The translations under genes were made by a program, and so were the position numbers. A stretch of 64,000 nt of DNA from positions 141,640 to 205,639 of the forward strand of contig NZ_BONW01000012.1 of the NCBI RefSeq assembly GCF_016862915.1, given 5' to 3'. The notes beneath the pieces are model-generated. The model was not told the DNA's origin, made no database searches, and saw nothing but the letters and a program-made list of their open reading frames with translations. How positions within the stretch are numbered: the stretch's first letter is position 1; every line of letters begins with the position of its first letter. Shown in pieces: positions 16,953 through 25,752 of the stretch. The stretch is from Plantactinospora endophytica. Its GTDB lineage: Bacteria > Actinomycetota > Actinomycetes > Mycobacteriales > Micromonosporaceae.

Positions 16953-18692
16953 CTACTCCACGGTGCCCGGCTGTCGGGACGGTAGGACGATCCACGTGCC
17001 GAGCGCGTACATCGCGAGGCCGAGGACGACGAAGCCCAGCGCCACCGGGTACCGCAGGCCCGGCGGCATGTAGGTGGCGAGGAACCAGGTGTGGTGCAGC
17101 ATGTCGCGGCTCACGAACACCGCCGCCAGGATGCCCTGCGGGATCAGCGGGATCGCGGCGAAGCCGAAGCACCACCACGCCACCGCCTTGCGGGGTTTGG
17201 ACAGTTCCGTGAACCGTGACTGGACCGTCCCGCCGGCCTTGCGGCCGGTACGCATGGTGGACAGCAGTTCCGGCCCGCGCTCCCGGAGCCGGGCCGAGGC
17301 CAGCCGCCCGAAACCCCACCAGCAGAGCGCACCCGTGACAATCCCGACGACCACCCCGGCCCAGCCGAACCGGATCGCCACGAAACCCGCCGGCAGCGCG
17401 GTCGCGACGATCAGGGCGAGCGCCAGGTACGCCTGACCGGTCAGGCTTCCCTCGTCCTCGCTGGTCCGCAACGGGTTGTTCGCCCGCTTGTGCGGGTCGG
17501 TGCCCGGCACCAGGCCGTAGACGGAGATCAACGGGACCAGGCCCGCCGCGCCGCCGAGCAGCGCCGGCAGCAGGGCGAGGATCAGCGGCCACGGGCCACC
17601 GGTGACCGCCGTACAGACCACGGTCAGCAGCACCGCCACCGGGGCGTGCGTCGCCAGCCACGCGAGCTGCCGTCCGCGTACGTCCGAAGCGGCCGGCGTC
17701 ATCAGCGTCAACCACAGCGCCGTGCCGTCGGTACCGTAGACGTTGGCCGCCATCGCGCCCGCCATCACGATGAACACCGGGCCCGCGTACGGCAGCATCC
17801 CGTTCCACCCCACCAGCAGCGGGCTCGCGGCGAAGCAGACGCCGTAGGCGAACGCGAACGTGAACTGGTAGTTCCGCACCAGGTCGCGCGACGAGGTCCG
17901 CAGTTCCTTGGCGACGATCGCCCCGTCTGCGGTGCGCGCGAGGAAGGGCCTGCGGGCCCGCCCCGACGCCCGGGACGCACCGACCCGCAGCCGCAGCAGC
18001 GCCGCCCACGCCAACAGCAGCAGCGCGATCAGCCCGGCGAGCGCGCCGAGAGCCCACCACGACCCGCGCACCGCCAGCAGCCCCCAGCCGGACGGCAGGT
18101 ACCGGACGAGCGGCGGCACCCCGGTCTGCCCCAGGGCCAGGAACACGACCCAGATCTGCCCGAGCCCGGCCAGGATCGCGCCGTTGAGCACGCCGGTGCT
18201 GATCGCGCCCAGCCGGCTGCGCAGCGCCAACCCGACCAGCCCCACCGCCACCTTGGACAGCAACACGAAAACGGCCAACTGCAGCAGCATCGCGGGTACC
18301 GCGACCAGCGCCGCGACCGGGCCGAGCCGCGCGCCGGCGACGACCAGCCCGAGCAGCGCGGTCAGGCTGACCAGCGGCGGCAGTCCGACGAACGCCGCCG
18401 CCAGCAGTCCGACCGCGAGACGGCGCGGCGGCAGGCCCAGCAGGGTGAAGTACTCCGGGCGCAGCGTCTCGTCACCGCCGCCCATGAAGACCGGGCCGAG
18501 GAGCCAGCCCAGCAACCACACCGCGTATGCGGCGGCGAGCAGGTCCAGGTCGCGGACCGCGAGATAGATCGTGCCGCCGGCGAGCACGATTCCCAGCACC
18601 GCGCCGAGTCCGGCGCTCTGGGCCCGTTCCCCGCGCAGGGCGTGGCACAGCGCCGCGACCTTCATCGCGGCCATCGTCAGCGCGACAGCCAC
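16953..18692 (-). CDS. ABC-2-like exporter permease, 12 transmembrane segments
   Basis: A 579-residue polytopic membrane protein with about twelve hydrophobic segments in two halves, separated by a cytoplasmic region rich in arginine (RLRVGASRASGRARRPFL). I find no named family beyond a general ABC-2/fused permease type. The GTG at 18692 follows AAGGAG at good spacing. Its first codons overlap the end of the ATPase gene by 16 bases, so the two form a two-subunit exporter. Substrate unknown. It converges on the STAND gene with a 126-base spacer that shows no strong terminator. Confidence 0.85.
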   Translation of the reverse strand: MAVALTMAAMKVAALCHALRGERAQSAGLGAVLGIVLAGGTIYLAVRDLDLLAAAYAVWLLGWLLGPVFMGGGDETLRPEYFTLLGLPPRRLAVGLLAAAFVGLPPLVSLTALLGLVVAGARLGPVAALVAVPAMLLQLAVFVLLSKVAVGLVGLALRSRLGAISTGVLNGAILAGLGQIWVVFLALGQTGVPPLVRYLPSGWGLLAVRGSWWALGALAGLIALLLLAWAALLRLRVGASRASGRARRPFLARTADGAIVAKELRTSSRDLVRNYQFTFAFAYGVCFAASPLLVGWNGMLPYAGPVFIVMAGAMAANVYGTDGTALWLTLMTPAASDVRGRQLAWLATHAPVAVLLTVVCTAVTGGPWPLILALLPALLGGAAGLVPLISVYGLVPGTDPHKRANNPLRTSEDEGSLTGQAYLALALIVATALPAGFVAIRFGWAGVVVGIVTGALCWWGFGRLASARLRERGPELLSTMRTGRKAGGTVQSRFTELSKPRKAVAWWCFGFAAIPLIPQGILAAVFVSRDMLHHTWFLATYMPPGLRYPVALGFVVLGLAMYALGTWIVLPSRQPGTVE

Positions 18693-19432
18693 GACAACTC
18701 CTTGACCCCGCCGTCCTCGCCGCCGACCAGGGCGACGAACGTGTCCTCCAGCGACCGCGACCCGCGTACCTCGTCGAGCGGGCCCGCCGCGGCCACCCGC
18801 CCGGCGTCGACCACGGCGACATGGTCGCAGAGCTGCTCGACCAGCGCCATCACGTGACTGGAGAGCACGATGGAGCCACCGCCCCGGACGAAGCCGCGCA
18901 GGATCGTCTTGATCGTGGCGGCGGAGACCGGGTCCACCGCCTCGAACGGCTCGTCGAGCACGAGCAGCCGGGGCGCGTGCAGCAGCGCGGTCGCCAGGCC
19001 GATCTTCTTACGCATGCCGGTCGAGTACTCGATCACCAGCGTGCCGCCGGCCCCGGACAGCTCCAGCACGTCGAGCAGTTCGTCGGCCCGACGCAGCACC
19101 TCGTCGCGCGGCATCCCGCGCAGCAGGCCGAGAAACGTGAGTACCTCGCGGCCGGTCAGCCGCTCCGGCATGGCGAGCCCGTCCGGCAGTACCCCGACGA
19201 GCGCTTTGGCCTCGTCGGGGGCGGACCAGACGTCGGCGCCGAAGATGCGGGCGGTACCTTCGTCGGGCCGCAGCAGGCCCACGGCCATCGAGAGGGTGGT
19301 GGTCTTGCCGGCACCGTTCTGCCCGACGAGCCCGTAGAAGGAGCCCTGCGGCACCCGCAGGTGGATCGCGTCGACGGCCAGCTTCTCGCCGAACCGTTTG
19401 GTCAACCCGTTGATTTCCAGCGCAGGCGTCAT
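18677..19432 (-). CDS. ABC exporter ATP-binding protein
   Basis: A 251-residue ATPase. Walker A is GQNGAGKTTTLSMAVGLL near residues 38-55, the signature is the variant YSTGMRKKIGLATAL near 135-149, and Walker B is LLVLDEPFEAVDP near 155-167. TG in place of GG in the signature is common in ABC-2 exporters. The ATG at 19432 follows GGGGGA; longer in-frame starts up to 19846 run through intergenic DNA and the next gene and were rejected. The downstream permease overlaps by 16 bases. The 290 bases upstream hold only a strong hairpin belonging to the preceding gene. Confidence 0.9.
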   Translation of the reverse strand: MTPALEINGLTKRFGEKLAVDAIHLRVPQGSFYGLVGQNGAGKTTTLSMAVGLLRPDEGTARIFGADVWSAPDEAKALVGVLPDGLAMPERLTGREVLTFLGLLRGMPRDEVLRRADELLDVLELSGAGGTLVIEYSTGMRKKIGLATALLHAPRLLVLDEPFEAVDPVSAATIKTILRGFVRGGGSIVLSSHVMALVEQLCDHVAVVDAGRVAAAGPLDEVRGSRSLEDTFVALVGGEDGGVKELSWLSR

Positions 19433-19632
19433 CGATCCCCCGGTACGTGGCGCGCCGAAATGGCGTCGACATGTTGTACCGGATCTTGGCGACGGTGCGC
19501 CAGAGCCGTCCGGGTCGGAGTCCGTGCACTGTGTATGCCGGCGGCGACCTAATCCTGTGGGGTGACCCGGGGCATCGCGCCGGGGGTGGCACGTTCCGGC
19601 GCTACCGGGCCCACGGCAGGGGCACAGACCGG

Positions 19633-19662
19633 CCGGCCGGCGACCGTCCGGTCGCCGGCCGG
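19633..19662 (-). terminator. Strong terminator hairpin downstream of the DivIVA-like gene
   Basis: CCGGCCGGCGACC (19633-19645) and its perfect complement (19650-19662) form a 13-base-pair stem with a 4-base loop GTCC. It sits about 60 bases past the stop of the DivIVA-like gene at 19722 and before the next operon on the same strand. No T tract follows. Confidence 0.7.
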
Positions 19663-19721
19663 ACACCGACAGCACACTCCAGAGTCCCCACCCGGCCACG
19701 CCGACAGGCCAGGACGGTGCC

Positions 19722-20438
19722 TCACATCTGGCGCGGATGCTCCGGACGCGGCGACAGCGCCGGCCGACCCGACCCCTGCGGCGCGGCGGCAACCTGCGCA
19801 CCGGCCTCCCGAGCGATCCGGTCCATCGTCCGGGCCAGATGCTCACTGCCGTCGTCGAGATGCCGCGCCGCCGCCTGCATGTGCGAGATCATCATCTCGC
19901 CGAAGATCCGCAGCGCCTCCCGGGTCGCGACCGAGTCGTCGAAGTTCGACCCCGCCTGCGCCCGGTAGTCCTGCACCGCCCGCTCGGCCTCGTTCCGGGC
20001 GTCCTCGGCCGCCGCCCGCAGATAGTTCTCGTACTGCACCCGGGCGTACTCGGCGACCCGTCGGGCGTAGTCGTGCGCCTGGGCGATGATCTGCTCCGCC
20101 TCCCGCTGCGCCGCCGACAGCAGGTTCACCTCCTTCGCCCCCGGCAACTGCGGCCGGCTGCTGGCACTGGGCAACACCCCGTGCCGGTGCAGCTCCACAT
20201 GGTCGTGCAGCCGCTGGTTCTCCGCCCGCAGATCCGCCAACTGGGTCGCCAACAGGTCCAACTCGTCGGCGACCTGGTGCCGGAACCGGTCCACGTCCCG
20301 GTCGTCGTAGCCACGCCGGGTGAACGACGAACTGCTGAACTCCCACCGCCGGACCCGGTCCGCGGTCATCCGGACCCGCGGACTCGGACCGGACAGCGCC
20401 GTGGCGCGGTCGTACTCGCTGATCGGGCTGGCGCTCAC
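19722..20438 (-). CDS. DivIVA/Wag31-like coiled-coil protein
   Basis: A 238-residue cytoplasmic protein. Residues about 35-75 (FSSSSFTRRGYDDRDVDRFR) match the DivIVA N-terminal domain that targets curved membrane, followed by a coiled coil from about 50 to 90 and a second helical region at about 105-215 rich in A, E, R and Q. The C-terminus is proline-rich and disordered. It is too short and too divergent to be the main polar-growth DivIVA. GGAGG precedes a GTG start whose TGA overlaps the end of the flavohaemoprotein gene as GTGA, so it is co-translated with two globin genes. That partnership is unexplained; a scaffold role is possible. Confidence 0.8.
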   Translation of the reverse strand: MSASPISEYDRATALSGPSPRVRMTADRVRRWEFSSSSFTRRGYDDRDVDRFRHQVADELDLLATQLADLRAENQRLHDHVELHRHGVLPSASSRPQLPGAKEVNLLSAAQREAEQIIAQAHDYARRVAEYARVQYENYLRAAAEDARNEAERAVQDYRAQAGSNFDDSVATREALRIFGEMMISHMQAAARHLDDGSEHLARTMDRIAREAGAQVAAAPQGSGRPALSPRPEHPRQM

Positions 20439-21619
20439 TGCGTACCTCCGTCTGCCGGCCTCTGCTCCTGCACCTCACCGGTCCGCCGTCCGGGCGAATA
20501 CCACTGCCCACCCAGCGCCTCGTAGTGCAGCTGCCCGGCGTGGTAACCGGCCTGCGCCAGGCCACTGACCGAACCCGACACCATCGGATCGGACCCGCAG
20601 ACGAAGACGTGCCGGTTGCGCCAGTCGCCGTCGGCGAGGGCGCGGTCCACCACCTGGACGAACTCACCGGGCCGTGACGGGTCGGCATTGACCACGTACG
20701 TCACCCGGAACCATGGATACGACGCCGCCAGCTTCTCGGTCGCCTCGACGTCGTAGAACTCGGTACGGGACCGGGCACCGACGTACGCGTCGACCCGCCG
20801 GCCACCGCCCTCCGCCGCCACCTGCTCCACCAGCGCCTTCAACGGCGCCCAGCCGGTGCCGTTGGCCAGCAGCAGCAGGTCGCCACCGCCGGCCGCCCGG
20901 CGCAACGTCAGCCGCTCCCCCACCGGGGCCGCCAGATGCACCTGGTCACCGACGCTCGTGCCGTACACCAGCCGGGAACTGACCGCACCGCCCGGCGCCG
21001 CCCGCACGTGCAACTCGATCGTGCCGTCGGCACGGGACGCGTTCGCCGGCGAGTAGTACCGCCACGCCCGGGTCGCCGGACTCGACACCCCGATCGACTG
21101 ACCCGCCTCGAACGGCAGCAGGTACTGCGGACGCAACGTCAACACCGCGATGTCGAACGTCCGCGACTCGTGCGCGACGACCTCGCCGACCCACCACGGC
21201 GGGCTGACGTTCTCCGCCGCCGTCGCACCGTCGGACATCACCTTCGCGACCAGCCCGTACGCCGCCGTCCAGTCCGCGGCCAGGTCCTCGGTCCACTGCT
21301 CGCCGAGGAAATGCGCCAGCGTGGCCAGCAGCGCCTCACCGACCGCCGGATAGTGCTCCGCCCGGACCGCGAACTTGCGGTGGTCGGCACCGAGCGACTG
21401 GAGGAAACCGACGAGCTGGTCCACCTGATCCACGTTGGACACGATGTGACCGAGGGCGGTGACGAGCCGGTCCCGCTGCCCGGCCATGTTCGTCGGGAAC
21501 ATCTGCCGGACGTCGGGATGGGCGAGGAACAGAGTCGAGTAGAAGAAGAGCGGCACCTGGTCGCCGTGCCCGGCGACCAGGTGCCAGCTCTGCTTGAGAC
21601 GAGCGACGTCCACGGTCAA
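20435..21619 (-). CDS. Flavohaemoprotein (globin-FAD-NAD reductase)
   Basis: A protein of about 392-394 residues. The globin domain fills residues 1-135, with the proximal histidine in ADHRKFAVRAEHYPAVGE. The FAD domain follows, marked by RYYSPAN (the RxYS flavin-binding motif), and the NAD domain has ANGTGWAPLKALV and FVCGSDPM. Flavohaemoproteins oxidise nitric oxide to nitrate or reduce alkyl peroxides. The start is either the TTG at 21619, overlapping the preceding stop, or the GTG at 21613, which would give MDVARLKQSW; the second is slightly more family-like. It lies between a truncated haemoglobin gene and a DivIVA-like gene, all with overlapping ends. Confidence 0.9.
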   Translation of the reverse strand: MTVDVARLKQSWHLVAGHGDQVPLFFYSTLFLAHPDVRQMFPTNMAGQRDRLVTALGHIVSNVDQVDQLVGFLQSLGADHRKFAVRAEHYPAVGEALLATLAHFLGEQWTEDLAADWTAAYGLVAKVMSDGATAAENVSPPWWVGEVVAHESRTFDIAVLTLRPQYLLPFEAGQSIGVSSPATRAWRYYSPANASRADGTIELHVRAAPGGAVSSRLVYGTSVGDQVHLAAPVGERLTLRRAAGGGDLLLLANGTGWAPLKALVEQVAAEGGGRRVDAYVGARSRTEFYDVEATEKLAASYPWFRVTYVVNADPSRPGEFVQVVDRALADGDWRNRHVFVCGSDPMVSGSVSGLAQAGYHAGQLHYEALGGQWYSPGRRTGEVQEQRPADGGTQ

Positions 21620-22062
21620 ACGCCCGCCGCAGTACCGCTCGACACCACCTGGTCGCGCACCGCACCCAACGTCGCCCGAACGTCGTCCAGGATGTCGTCG
21701 GGCACGCCGAGAGCGGTCAGGGTGTCGATCAGGTGCCCGCCGACCTTGGCGTAGTGCTCGTCCGGGATGTTCAGCGGCTGGTGCGCCTCGGCCAGGCCGC
21801 GCCCGGCGTAGGTGTTCGGCCCGCCCAGCACCACGGTCAGCATCAGCGCCAGGTGCCGCCGCTGCTCCTCCATGTTCACCGAGGTGAAGTAGCCGGCCAG
21901 CTCGGGGTCGGCGAGCACCCGGTCGTAGAACAGCCGCACGGCGGCCTTGACCGACTCCGCCCCGCCGATCCGCTCGTAGTGGGAGGGGCGGGCGGCACCG
22001 TTGCCGTTGGTCGTGGCGCCGTCCTCGGGCGATGCCACTGCACTGTCTTGGGGATCCGTCAC
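21616..22062 (-). CDS. glbN: Group I truncated haemoglobin (GlbN/trHbN type)
   Basis: A 148-residue protein whose C-terminal 120 residues are a 2-on-2 globin. The distal tyrosine is in RLFYDRVLADPEL, glutamine in EEQRRHLALML, and the proximal histidine in LAEAHQPLNI. In mycobacteria trHbN destroys nitric oxide using oxygen; a similar role is likely here because a flavohaemoprotein, itself a reductase and nitric-oxide dioxygenase, follows with a four-base overlap. The GTG at 22062 is chosen because GGAAGGAAG lies just upstream; the opening further out to 22197 is intergenic. The first 25 residues are a disordered leader (ASPEDGATTNGNGAA). Confidence 0.9.
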   Translation of the reverse strand: MTDPQDSAVASPEDGATTNGNGAARPSHYERIGGAESVKAAVRLFYDRVLADPELAGYFTSVNMEEQRRHLALMLTVVLGGPNTYAGRGLAEAHQPLNIPDEHYAKVGGHLIDTLTALGVPDDILDDVRATLGAVRDQVVSSGTAAGV

Positions 22063-22314
22063 GGTCTTCCTTCCGGCGCGAGGGGGATCGCGCGGCGTGT
22101 GGGGGGTGGCACCAACAGTGCCGACCCGGCGGGCGGACGGCCGACGGGCGGCACTGGGTGGGGACACTACCCCGCCCACCCGTTCCGTGTCATGCAACCC
22201 GAATCGGTGTCATCCGTACCCAACCGGGGCGGCGATCATCGCTGTCGATCTGAACCCGACCCATCATCCCCATCGGACCCCGCCCCGGCGACCCCGGTCA
22301 CGGTGCGCGACGAC

Positions 22315-23070
22315 TCATCCCGCCAACGCGTCCCGGACCCCCGGCTCCGCCGGGCCGAGGAACACCGGATCCCGCCCGGTCACCACGTCGTAGACCGCCT
22401 TCACCGCCGCGAAGTTCTCCCTGAACCCGCCCCACCGCCAAGCCCGCTCGAACCGGCGTACCGAGTCGTCGCCGACACCGACCGCATCCAGGCCCACCCG
22501 CCGGCACACCGTCACCGCCCGCTCGACATGGAAACTCTGGGTGACCACAATGGCCCGGTCGACGCCGAAAACCCGCCGCGCCCGTGAACACGAGTCGTAG
22601 GTGTCGAAGCCGGCGTGGTCCTGCACCACCTTGCCGGCCGGCACGCCGCGCTCCACCAGCCAGCGGCTCATCGCACCCGGCTCGTCGTACTCCCAGCGCC
22701 CGTGGTCGCCGGAGACCAGCAGCGCCCGGACCTTGCCGGCGTCCAGCAGCTCCTTGGCCAACCCCAACCGGGCGGCCAGGAACGGCGACGGGGTGCCGTC
22801 CGGATACACCTGCGCGCCCAGCACCAGCGCGACCGGCGCCGCCGGAACGTCCGCCACCGCGAAGACATGGTTCTGCGCCGACCGCCGCACCCAGACCACA
22901 CTGCCGACCACCGACACCGGCAACAGCAGCGCCGCGACCAGCAGGCCGAACCCGATCGTGCGCCGCCACCGACGGAGTCTCGGCGCGGCGGCGGCCACGG
23001 CCCGGACCAGGGCGGCGAATCGACGGGTACGACCGGAGCCGGACGATTCCGGCGACACAGCAGACGGCAT
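22315..23070 (-). CDS. SanA/YdcF-like DUF218 membrane protein
   Basis: A 251-residue protein with a basic cytoplasmic start (MPSAVSPESS, then LRRWRRT), one transmembrane helix at about residues 38-60, and an extracytoplasmic DUF218 domain with ALVLGAQVYPDG, the LLVSGDHG motif, SCSRARRVF and IVVTQSFHVERAV. SanA in Escherichia coli affects envelope permeability to vancomycin; the enzymatic activity of the family is not settled. The ATG at 23070 is preferred to one at 23112. CATAAT lies about 7 bases before this ATG on the coding strand, so a leaderless mRNA is likely. The gene stands alone. Confidence 0.87.
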   Translation of the reverse strand: MPSAVSPESSGSGRTRRFAALVRAVAAAAPRLRRWRRTIGFGLLVAALLLPVSVVGSVVWVRRSAQNHVFAVADVPAAPVALVLGAQVYPDGTPSPFLAARLGLAKELLDAGKVRALLVSGDHGRWEYDEPGAMSRWLVERGVPAGKVVQDHAGFDTYDSCSRARRVFGVDRAIVVTQSFHVERAVTVCRRVGLDAVGVGDDSVRRFERAWRWGGFRENFAAVKAVYDVVTGRDPVFLGPAEPGVRDALAG

Positions 23071-23281
23071 ACCGCCAATTATGCGGTGGCGATCATGACA
23101 GCTCGGCGGCACCGGAACCGGACACCCGACAACCTGCGTTCCGGAACGGGCGACCAGAACTCGTCACCACCGCTCCGAAATCGTCACCACCGCTCCGACA
23201 AACACCGGGCGGGGTCACGGCGGCGACCAGCGGGCGGGCTGACGTCCCAGCCAGCGGCGACCAGCCGCCCCGCCCGGGACG

Positions 23282-23920
23282 TCAGCCCGCGCGCCGACGA
23301 GCCCGGCGGGCCGCCAACTCGTCACCGGCCTCCACCGCCGCCGGCTCCGGCGACTCGCCCGCCAACGGCACCTCACCGGCCGGCTCCGCCGGCAGATGCG
23401 ACAGCGAGCCCTGGACCTCCTTGAACGCCCCACCGATGGCGATCCCGAACACCCCCTGCCCACCCTGCAACAGGTCGACGACCTCCTCCGGAGAACGGCA
23501 CTCGTAGACCGTCGTTCCGTCCGAGATCAGCGTGATCCCGGCCAGGTCCGCCACCCCACGCGACCGCAGCGCGTCGATCGCCCGCCGGATGTTCTGCAAC
23601 GACACGCCCGCGTCCAGCAGCCGCTTGACCACCTTCAGCACGACCAGGTCACGGAACGAGTAGAGCCGCTGCGTCCCCGACCCGGAGGCGTCCCGCACAC
23701 TCGGCACCACCAGCGCCGTACGCGCCCAGTAGTCGAGCTGCCGGTAGCTGATCCCTACCGCGTGGCATGCCGTCACGCCCCGGTAGCCGACCGAGCCGTC
23801 CTCCACCGACAACCCCGGGACCGGGTGCTCCTCCGCACCCCCACGAGGCCCGTCGACGTGCCGCTGATCCATACCCTGAGGATTCGACCTACCCGGATCA
23901 GGGTCCTGTGGCTCATGCAT
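23282..23920 (-). CDS. MerR family transcriptional regulator (second MerR of the ftsR locus)
   Basis: A 212-residue regulator orthologous by context to Mycobacterium tuberculosis Rv1830. The MerR helix-turn-helix is at about residues 50-115, with YRQLDYWARTALVVPS and YSFRDLVVLKVVKRLLDAGV. A long helical and then disordered C-terminus ends in RRARRRAG. There are no cysteines arranged as a metal sensor. The ATG at 23920 follows GGGAGG. It lies last in the conserved series gcvH-garA-ftsR-DUF151-merR on the minus strand. The regulon is not visible from the sequence. Confidence 0.9.
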   Translation of the reverse strand: MHEPQDPDPGRSNPQGMDQRHVDGPRGGAEEHPVPGLSVEDGSVGYRGVTACHAVGISYRQLDYWARTALVVPSVRDASGSGTQRLYSFRDLVVLKVVKRLLDAGVSLQNIRRAIDALRSRGVADLAGITLISDGTTVYECRSPEEVVDLLQGGQGVFGIAIGGAFKEVQGSLSHLPAEPAGEVPLAGESPEPAAVEAGDELAARRARRRAG

Positions 23921-24134
23921 CGGACAACCTCCCCGCCCGTGCGGTGACACGTCGTTTCCGGGACGTGCACCCCTCGACAGGCCCAACCCTATAGGCCGGC
24001 TGGAGGGTTGCCCGGCAGGAAATGCCGCGACACGCCGCACTCGGGGATCACCGCAGGGTTACCACACGGGCGAATGGATCGTTACCCGACAACCAGCCGC
24101 CGACACCGACCCGGCCGACCGGACCGAGCCGCCG

Positions 24135-24599
24135 TCAGCCGGCGAAGTCCTCCGGACGGACCTGCTCCAGGAACTCCCGGAACTTCTCCACCTCGTCCTC
24201 CTGCTCGTCCGGAATGATGATCCCGGCCTCGGTGAGCACCTGCTCCGCACAACGGATCGGCGCACCCACCCGCAACGCCAACGCGATCGAGTCGGACGGT
24301 CGGGCCGACACCCGCAGACCGTCCCCGATCAGCAGATCGGCGTAGAAGACGTTCTCCTTCAACTCGACGATCTCCACCGCCCGCAGCGGGGCCTGCAACG
24401 CGGCGAGGATGTCCCGGAGCAGATCGTGGGTCAGCGGCCGGGCCGGCTTGACCCCCTGCTGCTCGTAGGCGATCGCGGTGGCCTCCACCGCACCGATCCA
24501 GATCGGCAGATAACGGTCGCCCTCGACCTCTCTGAGCAAAACGATCGGTTGGTTGGTGGGTAGCTCCACCCGAACCCCGACCACGCTCAGCTCGCGCAC
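24135..24599 (-). CDS. Bifunctional nuclease family protein (DUF151)
   Basis: A 154-residue DUF151 protein; plant and bacterial relatives were described as having RNase and DNase activity. The core LLREVEGDRYLPIWIGAVEA and RPLTHDLLRDIL are typical, and the C-terminus is acidic (DEQEDEVEKF). The GTG at 24599 follows GGAGG at 5 bases. It sits between the two MerR genes in the conserved order (Rv1829 equivalent) and is probably cotranscribed with them or with its own promoter in the 289-base gap before it. Its cellular role in this cluster is not established. Confidence 0.9.
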   Translation of the reverse strand: MRELSVVGVRVELPTNQPIVLLREVEGDRYLPIWIGAVEATAIAYEQQGVKPARPLTHDLLRDILAALQAPLRAVEIVELKENVFYADLLIGDGLRVSARPSDSIALALRVGAPIRCAEQVLTEAGIIIPDEQEDEVEKFREFLEQVRPEDFAG

Positions 24600-24888
24600 C
24601 GCTGCCTCCGTGTCGCCGTCGTCTCGTGCCCCACCACCGTCCTGCGGCGGCCGATGCTACCCGCCGCCGAGGCTGGTATGCCCCTTCCCTGCACGGTACA
24701 CGGGCTCGGATAACACCGCCCCACGCGCGCCGCCTGCGTACCCGCCGCACCGCACGGGTTACCCCGGGAAGCGTACGCCACGCCCACCGCCGCAGATCTT
24801 TCCTGCTGTCCGAGTGCGCCAAGCCACACCGACACAGCGTCAACCGGCGCAGAGCCGGCCCGGACGGCATCAACCGCCGCCCCGACCG

Positions 24889-25752
24889 TCACCGCCCCAA
24901 CGTCCCGCGCAACCCCACCCGGACCAGCGCCGCGTGCAACCGCTGCGACAGGCCCACCAACTCCCGCGCCGCCTCCGCCGCCCGCGCCCGGGCCGCCGGA
25001 TCGCTCTGCCGAGCCAACGGCGCCACCAACTGGGCGAACAAACCCACCTCGCGATCCGCCGCCGTCCGATAACCACGCAGATGCCGTGGCTCCAGCCCGT
25101 ACGCCGCCAACCCCGCCACCGCCTGCGCGATCACCAACGCGTCCGCGTCGTACCAGCCCGGCGGATGCGACACCAACAGCCCCATCCGCTCCAACTCGGC
25201 CAACAACGGCTCGGCGAGCCCGCTACGGGACACCAACTCGGACCGACCCAGCCGGGCATCGGACGACTCGGCAACCGGAGCGGCAACCTCCCGCCCCGGC
25301 ACCTCACCGTCCGGCCCCACCGCGACCAGCGACGGCCGATGCCGCTCCGGCCCCGGCAACCCGTCCCGGTCCGCCTCCGCGAGCTGCTCCCGGATCACCC
25401 GCAACGGCAGGTACTGGTCACGCTGAGCGGTCAACACGAACCGCAACCGCGCCACGTCGTCCCAGCTGTACTTGCGGTAACCCGCCGGCGTGCGCTGCGG
25501 CTCGACCAGACCCTCGGACTCGAGAAAGCGCAACTTCGAGATCGTCGTGTCGGGAAACTCGACCCGTAGCTGCGCCAACACCTCACCGATACTCATCAGC
25601 GAACCCTTTCCCACCTCCCCCTGCGGTCCGTCGTGACCGTGAGTGGAAGTCGGAGGCCGCGCGCCGCGCGGATCAGCTGGGAAAAGGTTCGGTGGCTGGC
25701 CCCGAGCGGCCGTCCCCGGGCCGGGAACAGCCGCCGCCGCACTCTCGCTCAC
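24889..25752 (-). CDS. ftsR: MerR-like cell-division regulator FtsR
   Basis: A MerR-type regulator matching M. tuberculosis Rv1828 and Corynebacterium FtsR, which activates ftsZ. The DNA-binding core reads MSIGEVLAQLRVEFPDTTIS then KLRFLESEGLVEPQRTPAGY and FVLTAQRDQYLPLRVIREQL. The C-terminal part (about 190-287) is helical and probably the effector or dimer domain. The GTG at 25752 overlaps the garA stop (GTGA) and gives 287 residues with a 52-residue disordered extension; the ATG at 25596 (235 residues) gives the usual family start. Both are possible, and the first is used here because of the coupling. Next gene in the cluster is a DUF151 nuclease. Confidence 0.85.
   Translation of the reverse strand: MSESAAAAVPGPGTAARGQPPNLFPADPRGARPPTSTHGHDGPQGEVGKGSLMSIGEVLAQLRVEFPDTTISKLRFLESEGLVEPQRTPAGYRKYSWDDVARLRFVLTAQRDQYLPLRVIREQLAEADRDGLPGPERHRPSLVAVGPDGEVPGREVAAPVAESSDARLGRSELVSRSGLAEPLLAELERMGLLVSHPPGWYDADALVIAQAVAGLAAYGLEPRHLRGYRTAADREVGLFAQLVAPLARQSDPAARARAAEAARELVGLSQRLHAALVRVGLRGTLGR

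Noticed and set aside
17490..18857. Long plus-strand open frame (455 codons) over the exporter operon
   Set aside because: Low-complexity Q/R/P/G translation antisense to a membrane protein; no start site or homology signal.
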